NCBI GenBank assembly: GCA_963556695.1
Contig: CAUWAG010000010.1
Span: 620,001 to 684,000, forward strand
Source of the DNA: Anthostomella pinea
Lineage: Eukaryota > Ascomycota > Sordariomycetes > Xylariales > Xylariaceae
Reading direction: 5' to 3'
Length of the DNA: 64,000 nt
Made by a program: the position numbers and the translations under genes. The notes beneath the pieces were generated by a model. The model ran no database searches. It saw nothing but the letters and a program-made list of their open reading frames with translations, and was not told where the DNA came from. This document shows positions 44,346-57,110 of the stretch, one piece after another. Within the stretch, counting starts at the first letter, position 1. Each line of letters opens with the position of its first letter.

Positions 44346-46780
44346 CTTCTTTACTTGTTTAATTTTAAAGCGGTGTTCAATGAAAGTAGGCGGCTTAATC
44401 GGGTAAGCGGTGCTAAACGAAGCAGGTTAAGTAGTTTAAGCTATTAAAAAAAGCTATTACTTTAAAGCTTTAATACAAAGATAAAAGATATAAGATTAAT
44501 AATAAAGTATATATATGTATATAATGAAACATGAGAATTTATACACAGAAATATTAGTTTTTTTTTTTATTCATCGTTTTTAATTTACTTAATACGGATA
44601 AATTTACACTTAAATATAGCCGTAACGCGTTTACTTAATATAACGTCAAAGCTGTAAAGTAACGGTCGTTAATCGACCGTTTTGAACGCGCTTAAACCAC
44701 TTTTAATCTACTTAGTTTACGTATAAACCACTTATAACTATACTACTTTTAGTACTTTACTTGATATGAAATATAATTATCATGTTATGTATTAGAACTA
44801 TAACTAATGAAAGGCACTGCAATTAATAAATTAATAAATATAACTATTAAATTAGTATCCCTTAATTTTAATATCTTATATCGCTTAAATCCTTTTTTCT
44901 TATTTTCTTGCTTTAAGTTACTACCTTCAAATATTAAAAGACTATTATAATATAGTGTCGTAAACTTAAGAGGTATAATTTTAAAGTTGTATCTGATAAA
45001 ACAGTATTAAATCGTAAACCTTATATTTTAATATTGAATTTAACGTTAAAAAGAATAAGTGCTTTTGTTTAACGTGCTTTATTACGTTTCCAAAGGTATA
45101 AAACTTATAAATAAGATATTTTATATCAGGTTTATTAAGCTTTAAAAGAACCGGGGCTTTAGTATATATAAAACATATTTTAAGGCTTTTATTATTATTA
45201 TTATAAATAAATATAAATATCCTAGTAATAACTACGAGGTTATCTTTTTAAAGCCTACGTATAGATTTAAATTAAACCTTTTAGTTAATAAAATATCCGC
45301 ACGAGGGAAAGTTGACTCTTTTTTAACGCTATAATAAATAATAATTATGTTAATATAATCGGTTTTTCGTTAATATTAGCCTTTAAAAGTAGGTGTAATA
45401 AGCGTAGTTAAGACTTTAACTAGTTGTTTTTACGTTAAAAGTTACGGATAATAAGCTATGTCTATTAATCCGGGCTTAGTAAATATAACGCCTTATAATT
45501 AATAATTAATATTATTTAAAGCCTGCTCGTTTATTTAATCTTTTCGGATGTTTTAAAAGAGTAACTTTTTTAATTTTTACTTTAAATTTCGAAGTTCTCG
45601 CTGCGTTTTAAATTACTGTTTCGTTTTGAGTTATAGGTTTTTAAGTTGTTTTATAAGTTGCTTTACATTAAGATTTATATTAACGGACGTTACTTGCTTA
45701 AAAGTAAGATTTACTAGCCGCCCTTTACTTATTAAATAACCGATATTACAAGATTGTTTTAATTTAAATTATTACGGCTTTTTACCGTAAAAGATTTTTT
45801 TAATATCTACGTAAATAGCGCGTTTAAAGTAGTGCTTTAAGAAAGGGGTTAAGTTAACGTGATTTAACATTAAGTTACGAAGTGCTTTATTAACGTTAAT
45901 TATAATAAAACCTTGATATAATAAACTCTTTAAAAGTATAAGTAAAATATACGGTTTAAATGTAATTTATTACTTTGATTATGATGTAGAACTTATGCGA
46001 TAACTAAGTATTAAAGGCTTAAATCTCTTTAATTCTTTTACCTTATATTAATATTATATTATAAGTAATAAGTTTCGCCGGTAACATTTACAGCCTTATA
46101 AAAGTTGTAATAACGTTAAAGAAAATATACGTTTTTAAAGTCGTCTTTAAGTAGTAAAAGCAATAAAGCAACTCTTTCTCGCAGGGATAGATATTAAAAG
46201 CATTTAAATTATAAACAAAAACAAGGCCAACAGCCTGGAAAGCTTAATATTAAAACAAAAAGTTAAAAAGAAAATTTTCAAGATTAAAAAGTAAAGTAAT
46301 TAAACATAGTTTTAAAGGTCGTAAAGATTTTATTAAAGCACCCGTAATATTAGCATATAAAAACCTTTGATTTTTAAAATGAAAACACTTAGGTATCTTT
46401 TATTTCGAAATACGTCTTAAGAAACATAAAAGTAAACAAAATTAACAGCTTACATAGGCTGCCGTATAAGTTTCTTGCTAATATAAATCGGATATTTTTA
46501 AATTAAAGCCGTAAAATAAATGTCGGGCGCGAACCGCAGGAATCAAAAAGAAAAGAAATAAAACGGTAAGAATCAGAAGCTTTTTGAAGTTGAACGACTT
46601 TTTTATTATACGTAATATGGTTTTAATTTACGCTTTAAAGCTGTTAATAGTTATATAGCGGGGTTTTTTTAATCGCTTAGTTTATATTTTTTAATTCGTA
46701 ATTTTAAAACTGAAAACAAAATAATAAAGGTAGGTTTTTAATAGGTTATGAAAAGCTTACTTACTTTATGTATATTGTTT

Positions 46781-47048
46781 TGAGGCAGGGTTGATGTCAT
46801 GTACAGCCAGGTCTGTGGTATATAAAGGCCACCGTTCATTTTTTGTTGCTTTCTTTCATCTTCCTGAATAGCCACTCCTCTCTTATAACACATAAAATTG
46901 AGCGATCAATTCAGGCACACATTGCATTATCTCTATGTGACACATCCTTTAAAATCACTGCGTGGCTTTGCCGATGGCTCTCCCTCCTCCTTCTTATATC
47001 CATTATACAAGCAGCATCATTGTAGGTGTTGTTGTTGTCCCTGACTCA
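46781..47048 (+). repeat. possible solo LTR
   Basis: A 268-bp island of normal composition beginning TGAGGCAGGG and ending CCCTGACTCA, nearly perfect inverted ends starting TG and ending CA. TATATAA at 46819-46825 could be an LTR TATA box. The flanking pentamers do not match, so the boundaries may be off by a few bases. Confidence 0.45.
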
Positions 47049-48189
47049 ATATTACGATTTGATTTCGTATATAGCATTGCACTTATAACCGTTTTATATA
47101 TAAAACGAAAGACTTTTTTATTTATACTTAAAAAACTGTTTTTTTTTTTTTTTTTTAATTATTCGGTTCAAACCCGAGTTGAAAAAGTAAAAAAGAACGG
47201 ATATTAATAAACTCATAGCAAATTTAAAAATCCCGGCTTATTACGTCGGTATAAACCTTCAAAAAAAATCTTTGGTATAAAATTAGAATAAAATATTAAA
47301 GTAAAGTATTAAAATAACTTACGTTTATTAATGTTTTTTAATTGCGTTAACTAGTATCATACTTTTAAAACAATAATCTTTATCATTAAAAGCACTTTTA
47401 TTAAACTTTTATAACACTTTTTCATAGTACTTTAACAAATAAACATTTCTTATAACAGGGTAAACTTAATTTATAACGTTAAGATCGTTATTAGTAAGGT
47501 TTTTTACGGTCGCTGCGTCGCTTTTCAAACAAGATATATCCTTGTTTACGTTAAAAAGGTCGTTAATATTTACATGTCTTACTTTAAAAAAAGACACGTT
47601 TATATCGTATAAGTTGTTGGTAACTTATAAGTTGTATAAGTCATTATAAACGCGTTAATAAGTTATATTAATAACGTTATAACAGATTTTTAATTGTAAT
47701 GACTATAGTTTATTAAATAAGGTTGCGCTTATATAATTAAAGGTAATGAAAAGAAGAGCGCAAGAACATTGTTAACTAACTAAAGCGCGAAATTTAGTAT
47801 TTAAAAGGTATATATAAGCTATTTTTATTATATTATTAATAGACCAAATAAGTAAAAAAAAAAAAGGATATAATATCGGTGTTAAATACCGAATTAAATA
47901 AAACTTTAAGATTTAAGTTGTAATTAAAGAATTAAGTACTTTAAACGATATATTAAGGTATAAAGCTATTAAATGTAACAAGGCTTGCTAGGTTGTAAAG
48001 CTGAAGGCGTCGGCAGATTGCAAGCAAGCGCACTACGGGATTTAAAAGCAATACATGTCGAAAAAAGCAGAACACTCGCCGTTTCTTTATTTAAGCTAGT
48101 ATATATTATACTAACATTAACTATAACGTTATAAATAAATATAAATAAAGAGTTATGAATATAAAATAAATGTTTATATAAAGTATATA

Positions 48190-50048
48190 ACGTAGGTCAC
48201 AAGCGAGCGAAACACACAAGCGAGTGAGACACTTTTATGAACCTCTCAAACTTTCAACTTCTCACCAGTATTCCTCCACCCATGCCAATGGCACCACATT
48301 ATAATGAATCAGACATGCAGCTAGCTGTCCAAGCTAAAAACAACAAGATTCTTATATTTCCGTTTAAAAGCTTACTAATACTTTATACTTATCAATCTCC
48401 ATACTGGCTCAAAGAATCGCCGGCCGACCATCACGACGCGATAGCATATCTAATTCTTTGATACTTACGGTTTCTGAAGAGAATGCCTTTTGCTTCATAC
48501 TCGATCTGGATGCGTGAGTATTTCCGTCCTGGTATACCCATGTTGAAGATATGGCGAATCAATTGTTAGCGGCATGTGAGACTGGACGCGTCAGAAAGAA
48601 CTGGACGGCAAACTTCATCAAACATACACCAGGTCTCCGGACGTGTTTTCATCACAGTATGGACTACTTAAGGGTCTTAAACAAAGATCTGAACGCATAT
48701 TGCGCGTGATTTCGCCAAATTGCGGCAGTAATCACAAAACATGGTGTCTTAAGACACGGATATTTATAACTTTGATGAGACTGGGTTTATGATGGGTATT
48801 ATTGGGTCTGGCATAGTCGTCACAAGCACCAAAAGACGGGACAGGCCTAGACATACTCAGCAAGGCAACAGAGAATGGTCTATAACAATCTCTGCTATTC
48901 ATGATGATGGTTGGGTGGTCCGCTATTTATTATTCTACAAGGCAAACCCTACCTTGTGTTATGGTATTGCGACACGACATTACCATGCAATTAGAAGGTG
49001 GCCGTGTCTAACAACGGATGGACTATAAATGAGATTGGTTTGAAATGGATTCAGCGTTTCATTAAGTATACCAGACTGCATATAACTGCCGGTAAACGCC
49101 TCCTCATCTTAGATGGTCACAAAAGCCACCATTCCCAGATCTTTGAGAATTATTGCCAGAATAACAGTATTATTACCCTTTGTATGCCTGCCCACTCGTC
49201 ACACAAGCTCCAGCCTTTAGATGTCAGTTGTTTTAGCCTGCTCAAACAAGCGTACGGTCGCATGATTGAGGATCTCATCCGGCGTCATATAACCCACATT
49301 TTGAAGGAGGACTTCCTTGCAGCATTTTGTGAAGCACACAACGCTGCTATAACACCAGGACACATTCAAGCAGGTTTAAATGCTACTGGACTTGTTCCTT
49401 TTGACCCAGAAAGTGTCATTTCGAAGCTGGATGCTGTCGCTGTTGTACGAATACTGTCGCCAGACCCCAATCTGCCACCCACTACTTAGACTTCAAAGAC
49501 GCCTATTACCATCAACAAAGCGGTAAACCAGTCAGTTTATATCTAAAATCGAGTCAGAAACCACAAGGGAAGCTCACCTACATCAATAGTTGATGCGTTG
49601 AGCTCATTTTTAAAGGCTACATACGGTCTTATGCACAAGGTCACTTTGGTTGATTCCCGGGTCCACGAGCTAGAGGAGGCCAATCACCTACTAAATAAAC
49701 GCAACAGGACAAAAAACAAACGTCTAATGAAAGGAGGAGTACTTCCCGTTAAAGATGCAGTAGGTCTCCAGGCTGTAAAGGTTGGTAATGTGCTGGCAAG
49801 ACAGGAAATGCGTGAAGGTAGTCGTTGTCCGAGGAGGGCGGCAGCGCGTGAACGACGTTGTGGCGTTTGCGGCAACACTGGCCATAATATGCAAACTTAT
49901 ACAATAGAGATAGAAACGTGTGAAGAAAAAGAATCCAATTGATTAGATTAAATTAAATGCGTTGTGATCGAGTTATTTGACGTATTGGTTGGAAGGTTGG
50001 TAAAAAGTTGCCGTTCGCTTGTAATTGCCGCTCGCTTGTTATCTATGT
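48190..50048 (+). mobile_element. pogo-like transposon, RIP-decayed (element D)
   Basis: 1859 bp between TA dinucleotides (48188-48189 and 50049-50050). AAGCGAG occurs twice per end with 17-bp spacing (48201 and 48218 on the left; reverse copies at 50015 and 50032 on the right). It is a second copy of the family of element E and about equally long, but has many more C-to-T and G-to-A changes. Confidence 0.88.
48237..49942 (+). pseudogene. pogo-like transposase remnant (element D)
   Basis: Fragments align along the whole transposase of element E: MAPHYNESDMQLAVQAK, NFDETGFMMGIIGSG, LLILDGHKSHHSQIFENY, KLQPLDVSCFSLLKQAYG and the C-terminal part. Several shifts and stops occur. At 49769-49771 it keeps CAG where element E has a TAG stop. 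The zinc knuckle reads CGVCGNTGHNMQTY, so the last Cys of the CCHC has become Tyr. Confidence 0.85.
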
Positions 50049-50050
50049 TA

Positions 50051-53000
50051 GTTTATAAAATATTAAGCTTTATACAAAATGAAAAAATCAATTCTTATTA
50101 TAACGATGCTGATTATAAACTAATTACCTCATAAAATATTGCGTTAATAAGATCGACCTAAAATATTACAACAATACAATTTATTAAAAAATTTATACTA
50201 ACATGGATTAAATAATATATTGAACTCGTAAATAATTATAATAAAGCTCAAAAAGAAAATATTATTATATAAAGCTTATAATTGAAAGTATATGTTAATA
50301 TATGTATACGTGTTAAGAATCTTAAACTAAAAGGGGTACAATAATATATACGTAAATTACAGTAATTATTTAATCATATCAGCCTTTATTTCCGTTATTT
50401 ACTTAAACATTTTATTAACGACAAAAAAGCACTACTTTAAATATTGGCCGGGGTTTTTGCCACGCTTTATACAGGTTAAATAATTCCGTTTAACGTAAAA
50501 GTTAGTATATTAGTTTAAACTGTTCTTCCCCCTTATATTATAAGTACTAGTGCTTATTAAAAAGATTAAAAATCAAGTGAGAAAAACCCTTATAATTATT
50601 AGCTAGGCCGGTTATAAGGTAAATAAAGCTGTAAGAAATAGTGATACCTAGCTAGTACTTTTTAATAGCTAATTAAATAGTACGAACTTTATTTGCACTT
50701 TTTAATAACTTATATTAACGATGTAAACTTAAACGTACTAATTATAAACGTTAAAATCGATTTTATTTAAAACTTTATTATTATCATTGAAAAAAAAATC
50801 TTTTTTCTTTATATAAATATAAATATAATAAAACCTTTAAAATATAACGTAGTTTGTTACAACTTAATAAAACTTGACTATAAAAAAGCAATTACATAGT
50901 ATAAAATTTTACTTTACGTAAAGAAGAATTTTATTTGAATCTTTCCAATAACCGTATTTATTAAATAAAAGAATATATTTAAAACAATCGCTTTCTTAGT
51001 TTTTAAAAATCGATATTATCACTTTGGAAATCTTAAAACGCAGTATTTCTAAGTATAAAACCCGAACTTGTTTTTTATTTATAATAATGGTACGAATTCA
51101 AGTTTACGTATAATAATAGTAGCGAATTATAAGTAGTTTTAAACTTTAAAACTCTTTAAAAAGCTGTAGTCATAATATTAAACGAACATATATAATTACT
51201 TGTCTTTTAATACTGCCGCTTATATTATTTTAAGAAATAATAAATAATGTAAACTATTAAAATTAGTAGAAAAAACTTTTTAAACTTTAAAAAAATTATA
51301 AACTTTTTAATAAAGCTTATAACGAGATAACGGCTTAAAAATCGACTTTAGGAACTTTAAAAGTACTTAAAATACGATAACGAGTGTTTCAAAGCCGATT
51401 GAAACAAATCAAGCAAGTTATAATTAATAGCGGTATATATTTTACTTTTTCAACGGATAAAAATCACCGTTTTTGAACTTCTAATCTTTAGAAGAAAATT
51501 ATCAAGCTAAAAAGCTTCGATTAAGTAAATCACGTCCGTATAAATAATATTGAAAAGTTGAAGTTTTAATAAAAACAGATTTATTTAAAAGATTAGATTT
51601 TTTACATTGGTAACGGGAAAACCTTCGCTATAAAACGAATAAAACCTCTTTATATTATTAAAGTTATCATTTTAATCCTTTTTAGGCTTATTAATCAACA
51701 TTAAAACATGGTGATTAATCGAAAAATCGGATTCTTTTAAGATAAATTGCGTATTAAGATAAAATATACGCATGTTTATACAGTTTTTAAAAATTATATA
51801 ATAATATTTATGACAAGTATAATTTACTAAATAAATTAATCAATCTTTAACATTAAAATTTTGAAAAGGTAATATCAATTTACTTCTAGTTTTTTAAAAC
51901 ATATAAACTTAAATAAGCTTATATCCGAAAATTCAAAAGCTGTTACTACGTACATATAGACGCTTGATTTTATATAAAAACCGGGTAAATAAAAAAGTAA
52001 GAAAATAAAGGTACTACTATTAAGTTTATAAAAAAATTATGACTATATATCATTAACTAATAAAAATAAAATTTAAAAACTTTTTATATTATCTTCTATA
52101 AAATATAAATTTCATGGCACTGAAAAATCTAGTAAACTTTAAACCATGTTTGTTATAAATAAAATAAAAACAAATTTATTATTATTTTATATGAAAAATC
52201 AAACGTATATTTATACTCGCAATAACAACGTCGTTAAAAATATCTTATTTAGAAAAAAAAAAACCTGTCAAAAAAACGTTTAAAACGAATAGTTGCAAAG
52301 CATCTGGTTTATAAAGCTTTATTAAAACATCTGAACATTTTAAAAACGCTTTAAAACGCCTTAAAAAATAGGAGTAACAAAGAAAATACAATTCAAAAGT
52401 AAATACCTGTTAAAACTTTCATATTCCCTTATAATATAATACTTTATAAATTGGATATTTTTTATACCCAATACCATTCGTATTAAAGCGTTGTTGAAAT
52501 ATCATTAACTTTAACGTTTTAAACCAGCTTGATTTATATATTAAATATATATTAATTTTTATGGTAAAAAAGCCTTTTTTAAAAACTTAATAAAGGCTTA
52601 AAAAGTCGTATAAAATAAAATCTATTTAAATTTTTAAAAAGCCTGCTTTAAGTTTATTACAAAGCATACCCTTAATCAAAGGCATTTAATTAAAAGGCTT
52701 TATAAATTGAAAGCGGGGGTTTATACTCGAGATTTTCATTAATAAAAAAGTTTTTAATTGTAATATGACGATAGTAAGTATTATTAAGATAATAAACTAA
52801 TATATCTTAATAACTTTTGTAACAAAAAGATCTTAATTTACAATATAAATTCAATTTATAACTGCACATTTTATTAAAAACCTTAATAAATAAATCTTTA
52901 TATAAGAATTTCTTTTTATATGAAAGTTATTTTAACGCTTTAGTACGATTTTTAAAGATTATTAAACTATTTAACCTTTTATACAGCTTTAAGCAAATAA

Positions 53001-53587
53001 AAAATAGATAATAAAAAAAGCCTATTTAGTATTTAAAAGTAACAATTGATATAATTACCGTAAGCTACGTAAATCATTAATTATTAATTAAATTAATGTT
53101 TCAAGATTTAAAATATCTTAACTAGTTTTTGAATATATGAATAATTGGTAACATTTTTATAAAGCATATATGCTTTATTTATTAATAATATATTCAGAAA
53201 AGAAAAAAACAATATAAATAAATCGAAAATAATCTTGACTCCGATGAATTTAACATCTTTTAAAATCCCAATGAAACGAAGAAGAACATTACTAATAATA
53301 AAATATTAAAATACGCTTTTTAAATAAGTAAATAACATTTTCTATTATATATTATATACTTTAATATTTTTTTATTTTTTTATATAAATATGATTTATAA
53401 GAAATCCTAATAAAAAAGGTTATTGAAAAAACAACCCGGTATTTAAATAGTACTAATAGTTTTTTAAGATATTATTAAACGTTTAAAAAAACTACGATTA
53501 TAAAATATATAACGATTTTAATCTTCTTAAAATATACATATTAACCTAACTTTTAATAGAAACGATATAATTTTAAAAAGAATTATA
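50051..53587. repeat. A+T-rich RIP-degraded block, no features
   Basis: 3.5 kb of A+T-rich DNA without an open frame longer than 60 codons, islands of normal composition, or recognisable element ends. It is probably ancient transposon sequence decayed beyond recognition. Confidence 0.7.
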
Positions 53588-53589
53588 TA

Positions 53590-55449
53590 ACGTAGCTGAC
53601 AAGCGAGTTGACATTACAAGCGAGTTGGCACTCGTCATGAACTTTCCAACCAATACAATTCAAACCATCATATCTCCACCAACAACAATGGCACCGCGTT
53701 ATAACGAATCAGACTTGCAGCTAGCTGTTCAAGCTAAACGACGTAACCCTCATATTCCTATATTTCAGCTTGCAAAACTCTTCAACGTCCCTCGTTCCAC
53801 TTTGAGCAATAGAGTCAAAGGAATGCCATCACGACGCGACAGCATGCCCAATACTTTGAAACTTATGGTTTCCGAAGAGAATGCCATTTGTTCCTTCATT
53901 CTCGACCTGGATGCGCGAGCATTTCCGCCCCGGTACAGTTATGTTGAAGATATGGCAAATCAATTGTTGGCAGCGCGTGGGGCTGGATGCGTTGGAAACA
54001 ACTGGACGCGGAACTTTATCAAACGTACACCAGGCCTCCGGACGCGTTTTTATCGGAGGATGGACTACCAGAGGGTCTTGAACAAAGATTCAGACGTGTA
54101 TCGCGCGTGGTTTTGCCAAGTTGTGGCAGCAATCGCAAAACATGGTATCTAAGACGCGGATATTTATAACTTTGATGAGACTGGGTTTATGATAGACATT
54201 ATTGGGTCTGGCATAGTCATTATAAGTGCCGAAAGACGTGATAGGCCTAGACAAGCTCAACAAGGCAACAGGGAATGGTCTACAGCAATCTCTGCTGTTA
54301 ATGCTGATGGTTGGGTGGTCCCGCCGTTCATCATTCTACAGGGCAAAACCCACCTCGCGTCATGGTATCGCGACACGATATTACCACGCGATTGGAAGGT
54401 GGCCGTGTCCGACAACAGGTGGACCACGAATGAGATTGGTTTGGAATGGATTCAGCATTTCGACAAGTATACCAGACCGCGTATGACTGCCGGTAAACGC
54501 CTCCTCATCCTAGATGGTCACAAAAGCCACCATTCCCAGGTCTTTGAGGATTATTGTCAGAACAACGGCATTATCACCCTTTGTATGCCTGCCCACTCGT
54601 CACACAGGCTCCAGCCTCTAGATGTCGGCTGTTTTAGCCCGCTCAAACGAGCTTACGGTTGCATGATTGAGGATCTTATCCGGCGTCATATAACCCACGT
54701 TTCGAAGGAGGACTTCCTTGCAGCGTTTTGTGAAGTACACAACGCTGCTATAACGCCAGGAAACATTCGAGCAGGTTTCAGTGCCACTGGGCTTGTTCCT
54801 TTTGACCCAGAAAGTGTCATTTCAAAGCTGGATGCTGTCGCTGTCATACGAACACCGTCGCCAGACCCCAATCTGCCACCCACTACTTGGACTTCGAAGA
54901 CGCCTACCACCATTAACAAAGCGGTAAACCAATCGGTTTATATCCGAAACCGAGTCAGAAACCACCAGGGAAGCTCACCTACATCAATAATTGATGCGTT
55001 GAGCTCGTTTTCGAAGGCTACATACGGTCTTATGCATAAGGTCGCTTTGGTTGATTCCTGGGTCCGCGAACTAGAAGAGGCCAATCATCTATTAAGTAAA
55101 CGCCAGAGAACAAAAAACAAAGGTCTAATGAAAGGAGGAGTACTTTCCGTTAAAGATACAGTAGATCTTTAGGCTGCAAAGGATGGTGCTGAGCTGGCAA
55201 AACAGGAAATGGGTGAAGGTAGTCGTCGTCCAAGGCGGGCGGCAGCGCGTGGGCGACGGTGTGGCATTTGCGGCAATACTGGCCATAATGCGCGAATTTG
55301 TACAATAGAGATAGAAACCTCTGAGCAAGAGGAATCCGCTTGATTGAATTGAACTGAATGCGTTGTGATGAAGTTATTTGACATGGCAGTTGGAGAGTTC
55401 ATGACGAGTGCCAACTCGCTTGTAATGTCAACTCGCTTGTCAGCTACGT
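53590..55449 (+). mobile_element. pogo-like transposon (element E)
   Basis: 1860 bp between TA dinucleotides (53588-53589 and 55450-55451), with near-perfect inverted repeats of about 60 bp. AAGCGAGTTG occurs twice per end, at 53601 and 53618 on the left and mirrored at 55412 and 55429 on the right: 17-bp spacing at both ends. It is the better-preserved copy of the family shared with element D. Confidence 0.93.
53625..55343 (+). pseudogene. pogo-like transposase with C-terminal zinc knuckle (element E)
   Basis: One frame of 573 codons, broken only by TAA at 54150-54152 and TAG at 55170-55172. Domains in order: psq helix-turn-helix (LQLAVQAKRRNPHIPIFQLA), CENP-B-type second DNA-binding domain with WTRNFIKRTPGLRTRF, DDE core with NFDETGF (first Asp), LLILDGHKSHH (second Asp) and HRLQPLDVGCFSPLKRAYG (third Asp), then a linker and a CCHC knuckle CGICGNTGHNARIC. 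The protein would cut and paste DNA at TA sites. ATG 53688 (MAPRYNESD) is the more conserved start. The first stop lies just before the first catalytic motif. Confidence 0.88.
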
Positions 55450-56150
55450 TATGTTAAATAATGAGTTGAGGAATCTTTTAATATCTTAAATTAAGATTAT
55501 TTATTATATAAAAAACTATAAAATCAAGTCTAATAATTTGGTTAAACTAACTAATAACGTCGTTTAAATAAAAAAACTTTGTGATAAAAATTAACATGAA
55601 AATTAAAAATCTTAATACGATCTTAAGATATAGCCTTAGCACGATCTTTTAATTTAAGCCGTTAAAGCTTAATAAAGCAAAGCGTTACGTAGAAATAACA
55701 TATAATTACGTGCGTTAAAATAATATAAAGCTAATAATATCGAAAATATATAATTTCAATTAATAAAAATCTAATAAATAAGCGTATGAAACCATGTGAA
55801 CGAGCGATATTTAAAAATCGTAAATTATTAAAAATAAGACTTTTAACTAATACTACGCCGAGTAATGTTATAAAGCTAAATGCTTATATTTAACATTAAA
55901 AAGGCGTATAAGATGTAAAGTGCCATATAAGTATAATAACGGCTATAAGGTAAATTAATTCATTTAAAATAATTAATTGGAAGAAGAAACAAAGTATTAG
56001 AACAATAACTTTTAAAATAATAAATAAGGCTTTACTAAATACTAAATTAATAAGTAAGTAAATCTTTATACTTTAATATATATTTAATATTAAATTAAAT
56101 TTTTAAACGTGATAAATAATGACTTTATTAATTATTATAATATTAACCTT

Positions 56151-56354
56151 TGTTGGATCCATGCGATTCCAGACTGCAAACCATCTATACCAGGACCCAC
56201 ATGTATGATTAGATAAGATAAGATAGTGGATTGAGAGGGCACTTGGCCAGACCTTCGAGTCCAGCTAGATTCCTCTCAATCCAACCATCAGCAACATCAT
56301 GACCTTGACACCATACTCGAGTATTATGATTGATCGTTCAAGCCTGTTCCAACA
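56151..56354. repeat. solo LTR, TSD ACCTT
   Basis: 204 bp, starting TGTTGGATCCATGCG and ending CCTGTTCCAACA, flanked by perfect 5-bp target duplications ACCTT (56146-56150 and 56355-56359). The TGTTGGA...TCCAACA ends fit Ty1/copia-type LTRs. No internal element remains, so it arose by LTR-LTR recombination. Confidence 0.88.
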
Positions 56355-56911
56355 ACCTTATATTAAACTTTAAATTAAAATCAGTATAAAGTGATTCATT
56401 TTTAACCTAGTTGATTTATATTAAAAAGCGGTATAATTAATATATAAACTAATATTAACACCATTTTATAATAGTAATTTCAACTTCGATTAAATTCTAA
56501 AGGCAGATAGGTGGTTTACAAGTAACAGGTAACAGGTAACGGGCACTAACTATGTAAAACCTTATTTACAATTAGCCCTTATTTGTAACTATTTTCCTAT
56601 TAAAATAAGCCAGCTTTAACTAGTTATATTATTTTCAAAGAAGAGATTATACTTTTTAAATATTTTCTTTACTTATAACTTATGTAGTTTATTTAATAAT
56701 TTTATATAATAATATATCTCGTTATATAAGAAATCATTTTTACTATACCTTTTTTTACTTAATACAGCCTCTTTTATACACTTCTAGTTATATAATAATG
56801 TTATTCTCTTACCGATAGCTTTTTAATATAACGAGATATAGCTTAAAACCGTGTTTTTTACTACTAAAACCCTGTTTAATATAATAATTTTCAAACAGCT
56901 AATTATAAAGG

Positions 56912-57110
56912 TGTTGGATCCATGCGATTCCAACCTTCAAACCATCCATACCAGATCCACATGTATGATTATATAAGAGATTATATACCGGATTGTGAGA
57001 ACACTTAGCCAGACCTGCAAGTCCAGCTAGACCTCCCAATCCAACCATCAGCAACATCATGACCTTGACCTAATACTCGAGTATTATGATCGTTCAAGTC
57101 TGATCCAACA
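56912..57110. repeat. solo LTR, TSD AAAGG
   Basis: 199 bp of the same family as 56151-56354, starting TGTTGGATCCATGCG and ending CTGATCCAACA, with its own perfect 5-bp target duplication AAAGG (56907-56911 and 57111-57115). The two copies differ mainly by transitions and short indels. Confidence 0.88.

Larger units (their letters stand above)
43767..48187. repeat. A+T-rich RIP-degraded block
   Basis: 43767-44040 is of normal composition with no gene recognised. From 44040 on, the DNA is A+T-rich and lacks open frames, except for a 20-bp periodic array (44201-44345) and an LTR-like island (46781-47048), both listed separately. Confidence 0.65.

Noticed and set aside
47161..47190. tRNA-like T-arm (GGTTCAAACCC)
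   Set aside because: No matching acceptor, D-arm or anticodon arm nearby; surrounding DNA is A+T-rich decayed sequence.
56151..57110. One small retroelement with two LTRs
   Set aside because: Each LTR copy has its own different, perfect 5-bp target duplication, so they are independent insertions.
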